From Bradyrhizobium sp. AT1 (GTDB taxonomy: Bacteria > Pseudomonadota > Alphaproteobacteria > Rhizobiales > Xanthobacteraceae), in assembly GCF_001590795.1 (NCBI RefSeq), contig NZ_JXDL01000001.1:5317654-5381653 (forward strand): 64,000 bases of DNA. Direction: 5' to 3'. Positions within the stretch are counted from its first letter, which is position 1, and every line of letters starts with the position of its first letter. Position numbers and translations under genes: made by a program. Positions 53,500-61,411 of the stretch are shown here, piece by piece. The notes beneath the pieces were generated by a model. The model was not told the origin of the DNA. It made no database searches and saw only the letters and a list, made by a program, of their open reading frames with translations.

Positions 53500-54453
53500 A
53501 TGTCCTCATCACAAGCCAACCCATCCGTCGCGCGTCCCCTCAGTGCCGGCGCCATTGCCCTGATGCTCATGCTGTGCCTGACTTGGGGGTTCAACCAGAT
53601 CGCGGTGAAGCTGGTGCTGCCGGACATTCCGCCGATGCTCCAGGCGATGATCCGCTCGATGGGCGCGCTGCCGGTGCTGTTCATCATCGGCACCTTTCGC
53701 GGCGTGAAATTCTTCGAGCGCGACGGGACATGGAAGCCCGGCCTGGTGGCCGGGATGATGTTCGGTATCGAATTCGTGCTGATCTTCCAGGGCCTGCGCC
53801 TCACCTCGGCCTCGCGCGCGGTGGTGTTCCTCTACACCGCGCCGTTCTTCGTGGCGCTCGGCTCCTACCAGGTGCTCGGCGAGCGGCTCGGCGCCTCGCA
53901 ATGGCTGGGCCTTGCCATCAGTTTTGCCGGCGTCGCGCTCGCCATCGGCGTGCCGCAGCCCAATGTGGATTCACATGTGCTGCTCGGCGACCTCATGATC
54001 GTCTGCGGCGCCGCGCTGTGGGCGGCGACGACGCTGGTTGCCAAGGGCACGCGGTTGCGGTTCGCCGCGCCCGAGAAGGCGCTGGGCTACCAGGTCGCCA
54101 CCTCGATCCCGATCCTGGGGCTGGCGGCCTGGCTGTTCGGCGAGACCATCACCCACACGCCGGCGCCGCTGTCGCTCGGCCTGATGGCGTTCCAGGCGAT
54201 CTGGGTGGTTGGAACCACGTTCACGCTTTGGTTCGCTCTGGTGAAGACCTATTCGGCCAGCAAATTGTCGGCTTTTACCTTCATCACCCCTTTGTTTGGC
54301 GTGGTGGGTAGCTATTTCATCATGCACGACACCCTAAGTCTGGCATTCGGGGCGGCCGCTGTCCTTGTAATTGCTGGGCTTTTTCTGGTTAACCGTCCGA
54401 GCCAAATGGCTGCGGCGCCAGCTGATGCATTGCTGAACGTCACCAAAACCTGA
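53500..54453 (+). CDS. EamA-family (DMT superfamily) transporter
   Basis: A 317-residue inner-membrane transporter with ten hydrophobic segments in two EamA repeats, the first opening LMLMLCLTWGFNQIAVKLVLPDIPP and the second near ALGYQVATSIPILGL. The family exports amino acids, nucleotides or drugs, so the substrate is unknown. ATG at 53500. It starts 36 bases after zur and ends 12 bases before the ispG ATG, so all three may form one transcript. Confidence 0.88.
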   Translation: MSSSQANPSVARPLSAGAIALMLMLCLTWGFNQIAVKLVLPDIPPMLQAMIRSMGALPVLFIIGTFRGVKFFERDGTWKPGLVAGMMFGIEFVLIFQGLRLTSASRAVVFLYTAPFFVALGSYQVLGERLGASQWLGLAISFAGVALAIGVPQPNVDSHVLLGDLMIVCGAALWAATTLVAKGTRLRFAAPEKALGYQVATSIPILGLAAWLFGETITHTPAPLSLGLMAFQAIWVVGTTFTLWFALVKTYSASKLSAFTFITPLFGVVGSYFIMHDTLSLAFGAAAVLVIAGLFLVNRPSQMAAAPADALLNVTKT

Positions 54454-54465
54454 TATTTGGACCCC

Positions 54466-55749
54466 ATGAACAAGCCCGAAACATCAATCGATTCCGATCT
54501 CGCGGGACCCGCACCGCGCCATCGTACCACCCAGGTCAAGGTCGGCGACGTCGCCGTCGGCGGCGGTGCGCCGATCGTCGTGCAGTCGATGACCAACACC
54601 GACACCGCCGACATCGACGGTACCATCGCCCAGGTCGCAGCGCTTGCGCGCGCCGGCTCCGAAATGGTCCGCATCACCGTGGACCGCGAGGAAGCCGCTG
54701 CCGCCGTTCCGCACATTCGCGACGGCCTCGCCAAGCGCGGTATCAACACGCCGCTGATCGGCGACTTCCACTATATCGGCCACAAGCTGCTCGCGGCCTA
54801 TCCGGCCTGCGCCGAGGCGCTCGCCAAGTACCGCATCAATCCGGGCAATGTCGGCTTCAAGGACAAGCGCGACACCCAGTTCGCCGACATCATCGAGATC
54901 GCGAACAAGAACGGCAAGCCGGTCCGCATCGGCGCCAATTGGGGCTCGCTCGACCAGGAGCTCCTGACCAAGCTGATGGACGAGAACGCCGCCTCCGCCA
55001 ATCCGCGCGACGTGCGTGCGGTGACGCGCGAGGCCATGGTGCAGTCCGCGCTGCTCTCGGCCGCACGCGCCGAAGAACTCGGCATGCCTAAGAACCGCAT
55101 CATTCTGTCCGCAAAGGTCTCGGCGGTGCAGGATCTCATCGCGGTCTATCAGGACCTCGCCAGCCGTTCCGATTACGCGATCCATCTCGGCCTCACCGAA
55201 GCCGGCATGGGCTCGAAGGGCATCGTGGCCTCCTCGGCGGCGCTCGGCATCCTCTTGCAGCAGGGCATCGGCGACACCATCCGCATCTCGCTGACGCCGG
55301 AGCCCGGCGGCGACCGCACCCGTGAAGTTCAGGTCGGCCAGGAGCTCTTGCAGACCATGGGCTTCCGCACCTTCGTGCCGCTGGTTGCGGCATGCCCCGG
55401 CTGCGGCCGCACCACCTCGACCACATTCCAGGAATTGGCCCGCTCGATCCAGGATTTCATCCGAGACGAGATGCCGGCGTGGAAGACGAAATATCCGGGG
55501 GTCGAGGAGCTCAACGTCGCGGTGATGGGCTGCATCGTCAACGGCCCCGGCGAATCCAAGCACGCCAATATCGGCATCTCCTTGCCCGGCACCGGCGAAG
55601 CCCCGGCCGCGCCTGTCTTCGTCGACGGCAAGAAGTTCCGCACGCTGCGCGGCCCCACGATCTCCGCCGACTTCAAGGCGCTGGTGATCGACTATATCGA
55701 CCAGCGCTACGGCCAGGGCGCCAAGGTGCCGGTGACCGCGGCGGAGTAA
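54466..55749 (+). CDS. ispG: 4-hydroxy-3-methylbut-2-enyl diphosphate synthase (IspG/GcpE)
   Basis: A 427-residue [4Fe-4S] enzyme of the MEP isoprenoid pathway. The cluster ligands are Cys310 and Cys313 (CPGCGR), Cys356 (CIVNGPGE) and Glu363 in the same motif. The N-terminal barrel begins VGDVAVGGGAPIVVQSMT, which is strongly conserved. ATG 54466 is preferred; a TTG at 54457 is also in frame. Essential for isoprenoid precursors in this group. It probably shares a transcript with the EamA gene. Confidence 0.96.
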   Translation: MNKPETSIDSDLAGPAPRHRTTQVKVGDVAVGGGAPIVVQSMTNTDTADIDGTIAQVAALARAGSEMVRITVDREEAAAAVPHIRDGLAKRGINTPLIGDFHYIGHKLLAAYPACAEALAKYRINPGNVGFKDKRDTQFADIIEIANKNGKPVRIGANWGSLDQELLTKLMDENAASANPRDVRAVTREAMVQSALLSAARAEELGMPKNRIILSAKVSAVQDLIAVYQDLASRSDYAIHLGLTEAGMGSKGIVASSAALGILLQQGIGDTIRISLTPEPGGDRTREVQVGQELLQTMGFRTFVPLVAACPGCGRTTSTTFQELARSIQDFIRDEMPAWKTKYPGVEELNVAVMGCIVNGPGESKHANIGISLPGTGEAPAAPVFVDGKKFRTLRGPTISADFKALVIDYIDQRYGQGAKVPVTAAE

Positions 55750-55776
55750 GCTTGCGGCCATCACATCGTTGAATTC

Positions 55777-55859
55777 GTAGGGCGGATTAGCGCAAGCGTA
55801 ATCCGCCTTATTTTTTGCGGGCGCGAAGTGGCGGGTTACGCTTCGCTAACCCGCCCTAC
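55777..55859. repeat. palindromic repeat, GTAGGGCGGATTAGCG...CGCTAACCCGCCCTAC
   Basis: Same family as 3903-3991, between ispG and the TauD-like gene. Arms 55777-55806 and about 55830-55859. Confidence 0.8.
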
Positions 55860-55902
55860 ATTGCTACGATGTCTCCAATCAACAACGATCGGGAGACACG
55901 CC

Positions 55903-56799
55903 ATGAGCTCACTCGCCGGCAAGCAGGGCCCGCGCTATCGCCACACGGCCGAGGACGGCGCGCCCTACGAGACCATCGCGGTCGAAAAGCTCACCCCCAT
56001 CATCGGCGCGGAAGTCTCCGGCATCGACATCGGCTCGCTCGTGGATGGCGATGCGCGCTCCAACCGGCAGATGGACGAGATCCACCGCGCGCTCGCCGAA
56101 AACCTCGTCATCTTCTTCCGCGACCAGCACATCACACCGCAGCAGCATCTCGCCTTCGGCCGCAAGTTTGGTGAATTGCATTTTCATCCGGCAGCGCCGC
56201 ATGAGCACGAAGACCCAGCCCTGATGAAGATCTATGCCGACAAGAACTCGCCGCGCGCCAACGGCGAGGGCTGGCACTCGGACGTGTCCTGCGATCTCGA
56301 GCCGCCGATGGGCTCGATCCTCTACATCAAGCAGTGCCCGCCGCGCGGCGGCGACACGCTGTTCGCAAACATGTATGCGGCCTATGAGGCGCTGTCGGAT
56401 CGCATGAAGACCTATCTCGACGGCCTGACCGCGCTGCATGACGGCGAGCCGATCTATCGCGGCCTCTATGCCAATTACGGCGTCGCCGACCGGCCAAGCT
56501 ATCCGCACGCCGATCATCCCGTGGTGCGCACGCATCCGGTCACGGCCAAGAAGGCGCTCTATGTCAACCGCGGCTTCACCCGCCACATCAACGGTATCCC
56601 CCGCGACGAGAGCGATGCGATGCTCGCTTACCTCTACCAGCACGCCGAAAACCCGCTGTTCCAGTGCCGCTTCCGCTGGACCGAGAACGCCATCGCCTTC
56701 TGGGACAACCGCTGCACCCAGCACCGCGCAATGTGGGACTACTGGCCGCATACGCGCTCGGGCACGCGGGTGACGGTGAAGGGGGAGCGGCCGGTGTGA
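55903..56799 (+). CDS. TauD/TfdA-family Fe(II)/2-oxoglutarate dioxygenase
   Basis: A 298-residue dioxygenase that uses iron and 2-oxoglutarate. The HxD motif is GEGWHSDVSCD, the distal His is in CTQHRAMWDY, and the 2-oxoglutarate-binding Arg is in TRSGTRVTV near the end. Substrates in the family include taurine, 2,4-D and carnitine-like compounds, so the exact target is uncertain. The ATG at 55903 follows GGGAGACACGCC. Its stop overlaps the GTG start of the amidase gene, an unusual neighbour for a catabolic enzyme. Confidence 0.88.
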   Translation: MSSLAGKQGPRYRHTAEDGAPYETIAVEKLTPIIGAEVSGIDIGSLVDGDARSNRQMDEIHRALAENLVIFFRDQHITPQQHLAFGRKFGELHFHPAAPHEHEDPALMKIYADKNSPRANGEGWHSDVSCDLEPPMGSILYIKQCPPRGGDTLFANMYAAYEALSDRMKTYLDGLTALHDGEPIYRGLYANYGVADRPSYPHADHPVVRTHPVTAKKALYVNRGFTRHINGIPRDESDAMLAYLYQHAENPLFQCRFRWTENAIAFWDNRCTQHRAMWDYWPHTRSGTRVTVKGERPV

Positions 56800-57584
56800 G
56801 GACGCCGTGGCGCGCCATTGCGATCGGGCTCATCGCGCTCTTGCTTGCAGCGGGCGCCCCCGTTCAGGGTAAGCCTGCGAAGGCGAAAGGACAGCCCGGG
56901 CCGACGGCGTGCGAGCCCAAGAGATTCCGGATCGTCGTCGACGTCGGGCACACCCCGGATTCCTACGGCGCCCTCAGCGCGCGCAACGATCCGGAGTTCG
57001 GCTTCAATCTCGTTCTCGCAAAGCTCGTCACGGCGAAGCTCAAGTCCGAAGGCTTCGCCGCAACCCGTCTGCTCGTCACCGACGGCAAGGCGCGGCCGAG
57101 CCTGTTCAAGCGCGTCAGTGCCGCGAATGACGGCCGGGCCGATCTCTTCCTGTCGATCCATCATGATTCGGTCCCGGACACACTGCTCGAGACCTGGGAA
57201 TTCGATGGCGCGAAGAGCTATTTCAGCGATCGGTTTTCGGGCCACTCGCTGTTCGTGTCGCAGCAGAATCCGCACTTCGCCACGAGCCTGATGCTGGCTC
57301 GGATGATCGGTCGGCAGTTGAAGGAGCAGGGCCTGCACTATGCCAGCCAATATTCCCTGCCGGTGATGGGCCGTTACCGGCGCCAGTTGCTCGACAAGGA
57401 TGTCGGCGTCTACCGCTATGACGGTCTCGTCGTGCTGTCGCGGACGAGCAGTGCCGCCGTGCTGCTCGAAGCCGGCTCCATCATCAACCGCGACGAGGAA
57501 ATGGCGATGAACTCGCCGGAGCGACATGAGGTGGTCGCGGGCGCCGTTGCGGCTGCGATGAGGGAGTTTTGCGAGAGGCGGTAG
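56796..57584 (+). CDS. N-acetylmuramoyl-L-alanine amidase (Amidase_3)
   Basis: A 262-residue periplasmic cell-wall amidase. The GTG start at 56796 overlaps the dioxygenase stop (GTGA) and is preceded by AGGGGGAG. A signal peptide is present (IAIGLIALLLAAGAPVQG). The Zn site has His in VDVGHTPDS, Glu in NDPEFGFN and His in FLSIHHDS, the usual Amidase_3 layout; the catalytic Glu lies in LLEAGSI. It cuts the peptide from the glycan chain. A CPA1 antiporter and beta-lactamase follow on the opposite strand. Confidence 0.85.
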   Translation: MRTPWRAIAIGLIALLLAAGAPVQGKPAKAKGQPGPTACEPKRFRIVVDVGHTPDSYGALSARNDPEFGFNLVLAKLVTAKLKSEGFAATRLLVTDGKARPSLFKRVSAANDGRADLFLSIHHDSVPDTLLETWEFDGAKSYFSDRFSGHSLFVSQQNPHFATSLMLARMIGRQLKEQGLHYASQYSLPVMGRYRRQLLDKDVGVYRYDGLVVLSRTSSAAVLLEAGSIINRDEEMAMNSPERHEVVAGAVAAAMREFCERR

Positions 57585-57593
57585 CTCACGGCG

Positions 57594-59201
57594 CTAAAGC
57601 GGCACGCCCCGATACTCCCGGTTCGCCAGGCTGGCCTCCTCCAGATCCAGGTCGCGTTCGATCCGCCGCCGTGTCTCGTCGGTGATCTGGCCGTCGCGCA
57701 GGAGGTTGTGAATGAATTTGCGCTCGGCCGCGATCAGGTCGCGGGTCAGCGCGGTGCCGGCGGCGGAGACGTCGTGGTGGGTGGGATCGAGCGAATCCGG
57801 CAACTGGTTGACGCGGATCTCGTGGCGGGCACGCAGCAGCCGCATCACCTCGTCGGACACCTCCTTTTCCTCGGTCAGCGCGTCGAGCGATTTCAGCGCC
57901 GCGTCGAGCGCCTGGCGGCGCGCGGAGATCTCGGCCTCGTGCTCGGCGACGTGCTCGTCGCGACCGGCCTGCGCGACACCGAGCCAGCGCACCACCGGCG
58001 GCAGCGTGAGCCCGACGCCGATCAGCGTGACGAAGATGACGCCGAAGGCCACGAACAGGACCAGGTCGCGATATGGGAACGCTTCGCCGCCCGGCAACGT
58101 GAACGGCAGCGCCAGCGCGGCCGCCAGCGACACCGCGCCGCGCACGCCGGTGAAGGCGAGCACGAACGGCCATTGCCAGGGTGGCGACGGATCGCGCTGG
58201 CGCAGCGATTTGCTGAGCATCCGCGGCAGATAGGTCGCAGGATAGAGCCAGGCAAACCGCGCGATCACGACGATCATCAGGACCAAAGCGGTCGCGATCA
58301 GGATGTCATCGAGCGGGAAAGCTTTCGATTTCTCGTAGAGCGCGCGCATCTGGAAGCCGGTGAGCAGGAACAGCACGCCCTCGATCAGGTAAATCACGAG
58401 ATCCCAGAAGAAGATGCCTTGCAGCCGCGTTGCCGAGGAGATCAGCAGCGGGCCGTTCCAGCTCACATAAAGGCCGCAGGCCACGGTCGCGATCACGCCG
58501 GAGCCGCCGACATGCTCGGGCAGCCAGTAGGACACGTAAGGCGTGATCAGCGACAGCGTCAGCTCGACCTGCGGATCCCCGGACCATTTGCGGAAGCGCA
58601 AAGAGAGCCAGCCGACCCAAATGCCGAAGGCGATCTCGCCGGCGACGATGAGCAGGAATTCGCCGGCCGCGAGCGGCAGCGAGAAATGCCCGACCATGAT
58701 CGCGGCCAGCGCGAAGCGGTAGAGGATCAGCGCGGTGGCGTCGTTGGCGAGCCCTTCGCCCTCCAGGATGACCACGAGCCGCCGCGGCAAATTGAGCCGG
58801 CGCGCGATCGCGAGCGGCGCCACCACGTCGGGCGGCGCGACGATGGCCCCGAGCAGGAAGCCGATGGTCCAGGGCAGGCCGATCAGGTAATGCGTAGCGG
58901 CCGCCACCATCGCCGCGGTGAAGATCACAGCGCCGACCGCGAGCAGCACGATCGGGCGCAAATTGTTCCTGAACTCGCGCCAGCTCATGGCGACGCTGGC
59001 CGAGTAGATCAGCGGCGGCAGCACCATCAGCAGCACCAGTTCCGGCGGCAATTCAACCGGCGGCATGCCCGGGACGAAGGCGAGGCCGACGCCGGCCAGC
59101 ATCAGCAGAATGGCGGGGGCGATGTTGAAGCGGCGCGCGGCCAATGCGGTGCCCGCCAGCACGGCGAGCAGGATGAGAAAGGTCTGAAACTTCGCTTCCA
59201 T
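57594..59201 (-). CDS. Na+/H+ antiporter, CPA1 (NhaP-like)
   Basis: A 535-residue inner-membrane antiporter. About 12 hydrophobic segments fill residues 1-400. The conserved LEGEGLANDATALILYRFAL (here LEGEGLANDATAL) carries the ND pair of CPA1 antiporters, and GVRGAVSLAAALALP is the second signature. The cytoplasmic C-terminus (~420-535) is charged and helical and may regulate transport. ATG 59201 is preferred to the longer frame. It starts 46 bases downstream of the beta-lactamase stop on the same strand, so the two may be co-transcribed. Convergent with the amidase gene. Confidence 0.9.
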   Translation of the reverse strand: MEAKFQTFLILLAVLAGTALAARRFNIAPAILLMLAGVGLAFVPGMPPVELPPELVLLMVLPPLIYSASVAMSWREFRNNLRPIVLLAVGAVIFTAAMVAAATHYLIGLPWTIGFLLGAIVAPPDVVAPLAIARRLNLPRRLVVILEGEGLANDATALILYRFALAAIMVGHFSLPLAAGEFLLIVAGEIAFGIWVGWLSLRFRKWSGDPQVELTLSLITPYVSYWLPEHVGGSGVIATVACGLYVSWNGPLLISSATRLQGIFFWDLVIYLIEGVLFLLTGFQMRALYEKSKAFPLDDILIATALVLMIVVIARFAWLYPATYLPRMLSKSLRQRDPSPPWQWPFVLAFTGVRGAVSLAAALALPFTLPGGEAFPYRDLVLFVAFGVIFVTLIGVGLTLPPVVRWLGVAQAGRDEHVAEHEAEISARRQALDAALKSLDALTEEKEVSDEVMRLLRARHEIRVNQLPDSLDPTHHDVSAAGTALTRDLIAAERKFIHNLLRDGQITDETRRRIERDLDLEEASLANREYRGVPL

Positions 59202-59247
59202 GATGGTCTGTCTTGACCCGGAAGCGACGGCTGGGTCAATGCGCGGC

Positions 59248-60105
59248 TTACGCCAGCCGCTCGGCCACCATGCGCCCGATCCGCGCAAAGGCGGCTTCGA
59301 TCTGCGCCGCATTCGGCGTGCCGCCCTGGGTATAGGCCGTGATCAGGATCGGCGTCTCGGGTTTGGGCCAGGCGACCGCGATATCGCCGGAGGCATCCTT
59401 GCCGTTGTTGCCGGTCTTGTCGCCGATGGTCCAGCTGGTGGGCAGGCCACCGCGCAGCCGGTTCGCGCCGGTTTTGCAGTTCACCATCCACTCGGTGAGC
59501 AGGGTCCGCGAGGCCGGCGACAGGGCTTCGCCCACGACGAGCCGCCGCAAATTGCCCGCCATCGCCGCCGGTGTCGTGGTGTCTTGGGGATTGCCGGGCG
59601 GCGAACGGTTGAGCTCGGGCTCGTTGTGATCGAGCCGCGAAGTGGTGTCGCCGAGCGAGCGCCAGAACGCGGTGAGGACCGCCGGACCGCCGATCCGCGC
59701 CAGCAACAGATTGGCGCAGGTGTTGTCGCTGAGCTCGACGATTGCCTTGCACATGTCGGCGACCGACATCGCGCCGGCCGCAAGATTTTGCTTGGCGACC
59801 GGCGCGTAGTCGAGCAGGTCGGCCTTGCCGTAAGGGATCATGGCCGCGAGCTGCTCCTCGCCATGATCGACCCGTGCCAGCACGCAGGCTGCGAGCGAGG
59901 CCTTGAATGTCGAGCACATCACGAAGCGCTCGTCGGCGCGCCAGGCGAGCTTCTTGCCGTTGGCAAGGTTCTCCGCATAGACCCCGATCCGCCCGCCGCT
60001 CTCGCGCTCGTAGGATTCGAGCTCAGGAGGTGCCTCGGCGGCGAATGCGGGAGACGCGGCCAACCAGGCGAGCGAGGCAAGGACAGAGCGGCGGTCCAGA
60101 TGCAT
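59248..60105 (-). CDS. bla: class A beta-lactamase
   Basis: A 285-residue serine beta-lactamase. A leader with RR (residues 5-6) and a hydrophobic stretch (SVLASLAWLAASPAFAA) ends near residue 23 and may use the Tat route. Motifs are STFK (Ser65, Lys68), SDN (126-128), the omega-loop EPELN (Glu162) and KTG (230-232). Cys64 precedes the active serine, but there is no partner Cys after KTG (KTGNN), so the disulfide of class A carbapenemases is absent. Environmental chromosomal enzymes of this kind are common; spectrum cannot be predicted. ATG 60105. Confidence 0.92.
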   Translation of the reverse strand: MHLDRRSVLASLAWLAASPAFAAEAPPELESYERESGGRIGVYAENLANGKKLAWRADERFVMCSTFKASLAACVLARVDHGEEQLAAMIPYGKADLLDYAPVAKQNLAAGAMSVADMCKAIVELSDNTCANLLLARIGGPAVLTAFWRSLGDTTSRLDHNEPELNRSPPGNPQDTTTPAAMAGNLRRLVVGEALSPASRTLLTEWMVNCKTGANRLRGGLPTSWTIGDKTGNNGKDASGDIAVAWPKPETPILITAYTQGGTPNAAQIEAAFARIGRMVAERLA

Positions 60106-60160
60106 GAGAGGGTCTCGGGGGGAGTGGCGGTGAGGTTGAAATGAACGCGCTATCAGCCGC

Positions 60161-60246
60161 GTCATTGCGAGCGAAGCGAAGCAATCCAGAAATCCATCCG
60201 CAGAAGCAGTCTGGATCGCTTCGTCGCAAGAGCTCCTCGCAATGAC
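60161..60246. repeat. palindromic repeat GTCATTGCGAGCGAAGCGAAGC...CTCGCAATGAC
   Basis: A long hairpin upstream of the beta-lactamase gene; arms GTCATTGCGAGCGAAGCGA and TCGCTTCGTCGCAA...CTCGCAATGAC. A widely repeated rhizobial element by its look. Confidence 0.75.
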
Positions 60247-60329
60247 GTGTGGCGAGAATTTGGCTCTCACTGAGGGAAGAATGGAAGAGAGCGCTTTTCG
60301 AGTCGGGCAGGGGAAGGTCGTGGCTCCCC

Positions 60330-60704
60330 TCACTCCCTCAGATCGTACCGATACGATTTCGACACGATCTGCCAGCCGTCGGCGAGCTTCATCGCCACCA
60401 GATAATCCGTGAAATAGCGCGGCGGCAATTGGCACCGGACCTTGATGAAGGCGGTCTTGTCGTCCGAGCGGTCGATGGTGACGATGAAGTCCTCGCGCGG
60501 CTTGCCTTCAGCCTTGCCGGAGGGACGCTTGCGGACGCGGTCGAGCCAGTCCGGCACGGTCAACACCTGGAGCTCACCCTTCTCGACCCAGCGCAAATCC
60601 GCGGAGGGATGGAAGATGGTGCCGAGCTTCTCGGCGTCGCCCTCGTAAAGCCCGTCGAAATAGGATTGTACGACGGCTTCGACGCTCGAACGGTTCTGGT
60701 TCAT
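60330..60704 (-). CDS. NTF2-like (SnoaL/lumazine-binding type) protein
   Basis: A 124-residue protein of the nuclear-transport-factor-2 fold. SSVEAVVQSYFDGLYEGDAEKLGTIFHP at the start and DGWQIVSKSYRYDLRE at the end are typical. Members include polyketide cyclases and small binding proteins of unknown role. ATG 60704. It diverges from the GFA-family gene, 95 bp away. Confidence 0.78.
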   Translation of the reverse strand: MNQNRSSVEAVVQSYFDGLYEGDAEKLGTIFHPSADLRWVEKGELQVLTVPDWLDRVRKRPSGKAEGKPREDFIVTIDRSDDKTAFIKVRCQLPPRYFTDYLVAMKLADGWQIVSKSYRYDLRE

Positions 60705-60799
60705 GGGTCATCCTTTTGCATGATGGCTTGGGCGGAACTTAGTCGTACACATCGAAATGCGCTATGGGTGTCTCGCGCCAATCGCGCGAGGGTGTTGGA

Positions 60800-61228
60800 A
60801 TGACCGGATCAGAAAATTCGAACGTTCGTATCCTGATCGGCGAATGCTATTGCCGCACCGTGCGCTTCGAGGTGGTCGACGCGTTCTCCTATGCGATGAA
60901 CTGCCATTGCTCGAACTGCCGTCGCACCACCGGCTCCGCCTTCAAGCCGTTCGCCGGCATCGCGCAGGACAAGCTTCGTATCGTCCGGGGTGACGACCAG
61001 CGGCTCATTTTCGGCGACGACACCGCCCATGACGCCCATTGTGGGCGATGCGGCTCGCTGCTTTATTCCCGGGTGCGTGACGGACAATGGGTCCATGTCG
61101 CCATGGGAACCCTGGTCGATGCCCCCTCGATCCGGCCAAGCGCCCACATTTTCGTCGCCTCGAAGGCGCCCTGGCACGAAATTACGGACAATCTGCCGCA
61201 ATATCGGGGGCATATCGGTGATGGCTAA
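60800..61228 (+). CDS. GFA-family (glutathione-dependent formaldehyde-activating-like) zinc protein
   Basis: A 142-residue zinc protein. The motifs are GECYCRTVRFEV, CHCSNCRRTTGSAF and HCGRCGSLLY, seven cysteines in all, which fit the two zinc sites of the GFA family. Although named for formaldehyde, members have varied or unknown substrates. ATG 60800 follows GAGGGTGTTGGA. No formaldehyde genes are nearby. Confidence 0.85.
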   Translation: MTGSENSNVRILIGECYCRTVRFEVVDAFSYAMNCHCSNCRRTTGSAFKPFAGIAQDKLRIVRGDDQRLIFGDDTAHDAHCGRCGSLLYSRVRDGQWVHVAMGTLVDAPSIRPSAHIFVASKAPWHEITDNLPQYRGHIGDG

Positions 61229-61411
61229 AGCAACTTGGTCCGCACGCCGGCTCGGCCGCGAACCGCGAGCGGGCTGGTGCGACAAACAAAGGGGGGCTCT
61301 CGGGCTGTCGCCGGCGCGGTCTTCGTGACCTCCATCACAAGCGCCGCCGCGAGATCCTGCTAAAGCGGTTCCAAAGGGGCACGAAACGCCCCGAACTCCG
61401 GAAGTTGTGTC

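Noticed and set aside
57708..59216. 502-codon open frame antisense to the Na+/H+ antiporter
   Set aside because: Extremely biased Arg/Gln/Asp/His composition and no start signal; the membrane protein on the other strand explains it.
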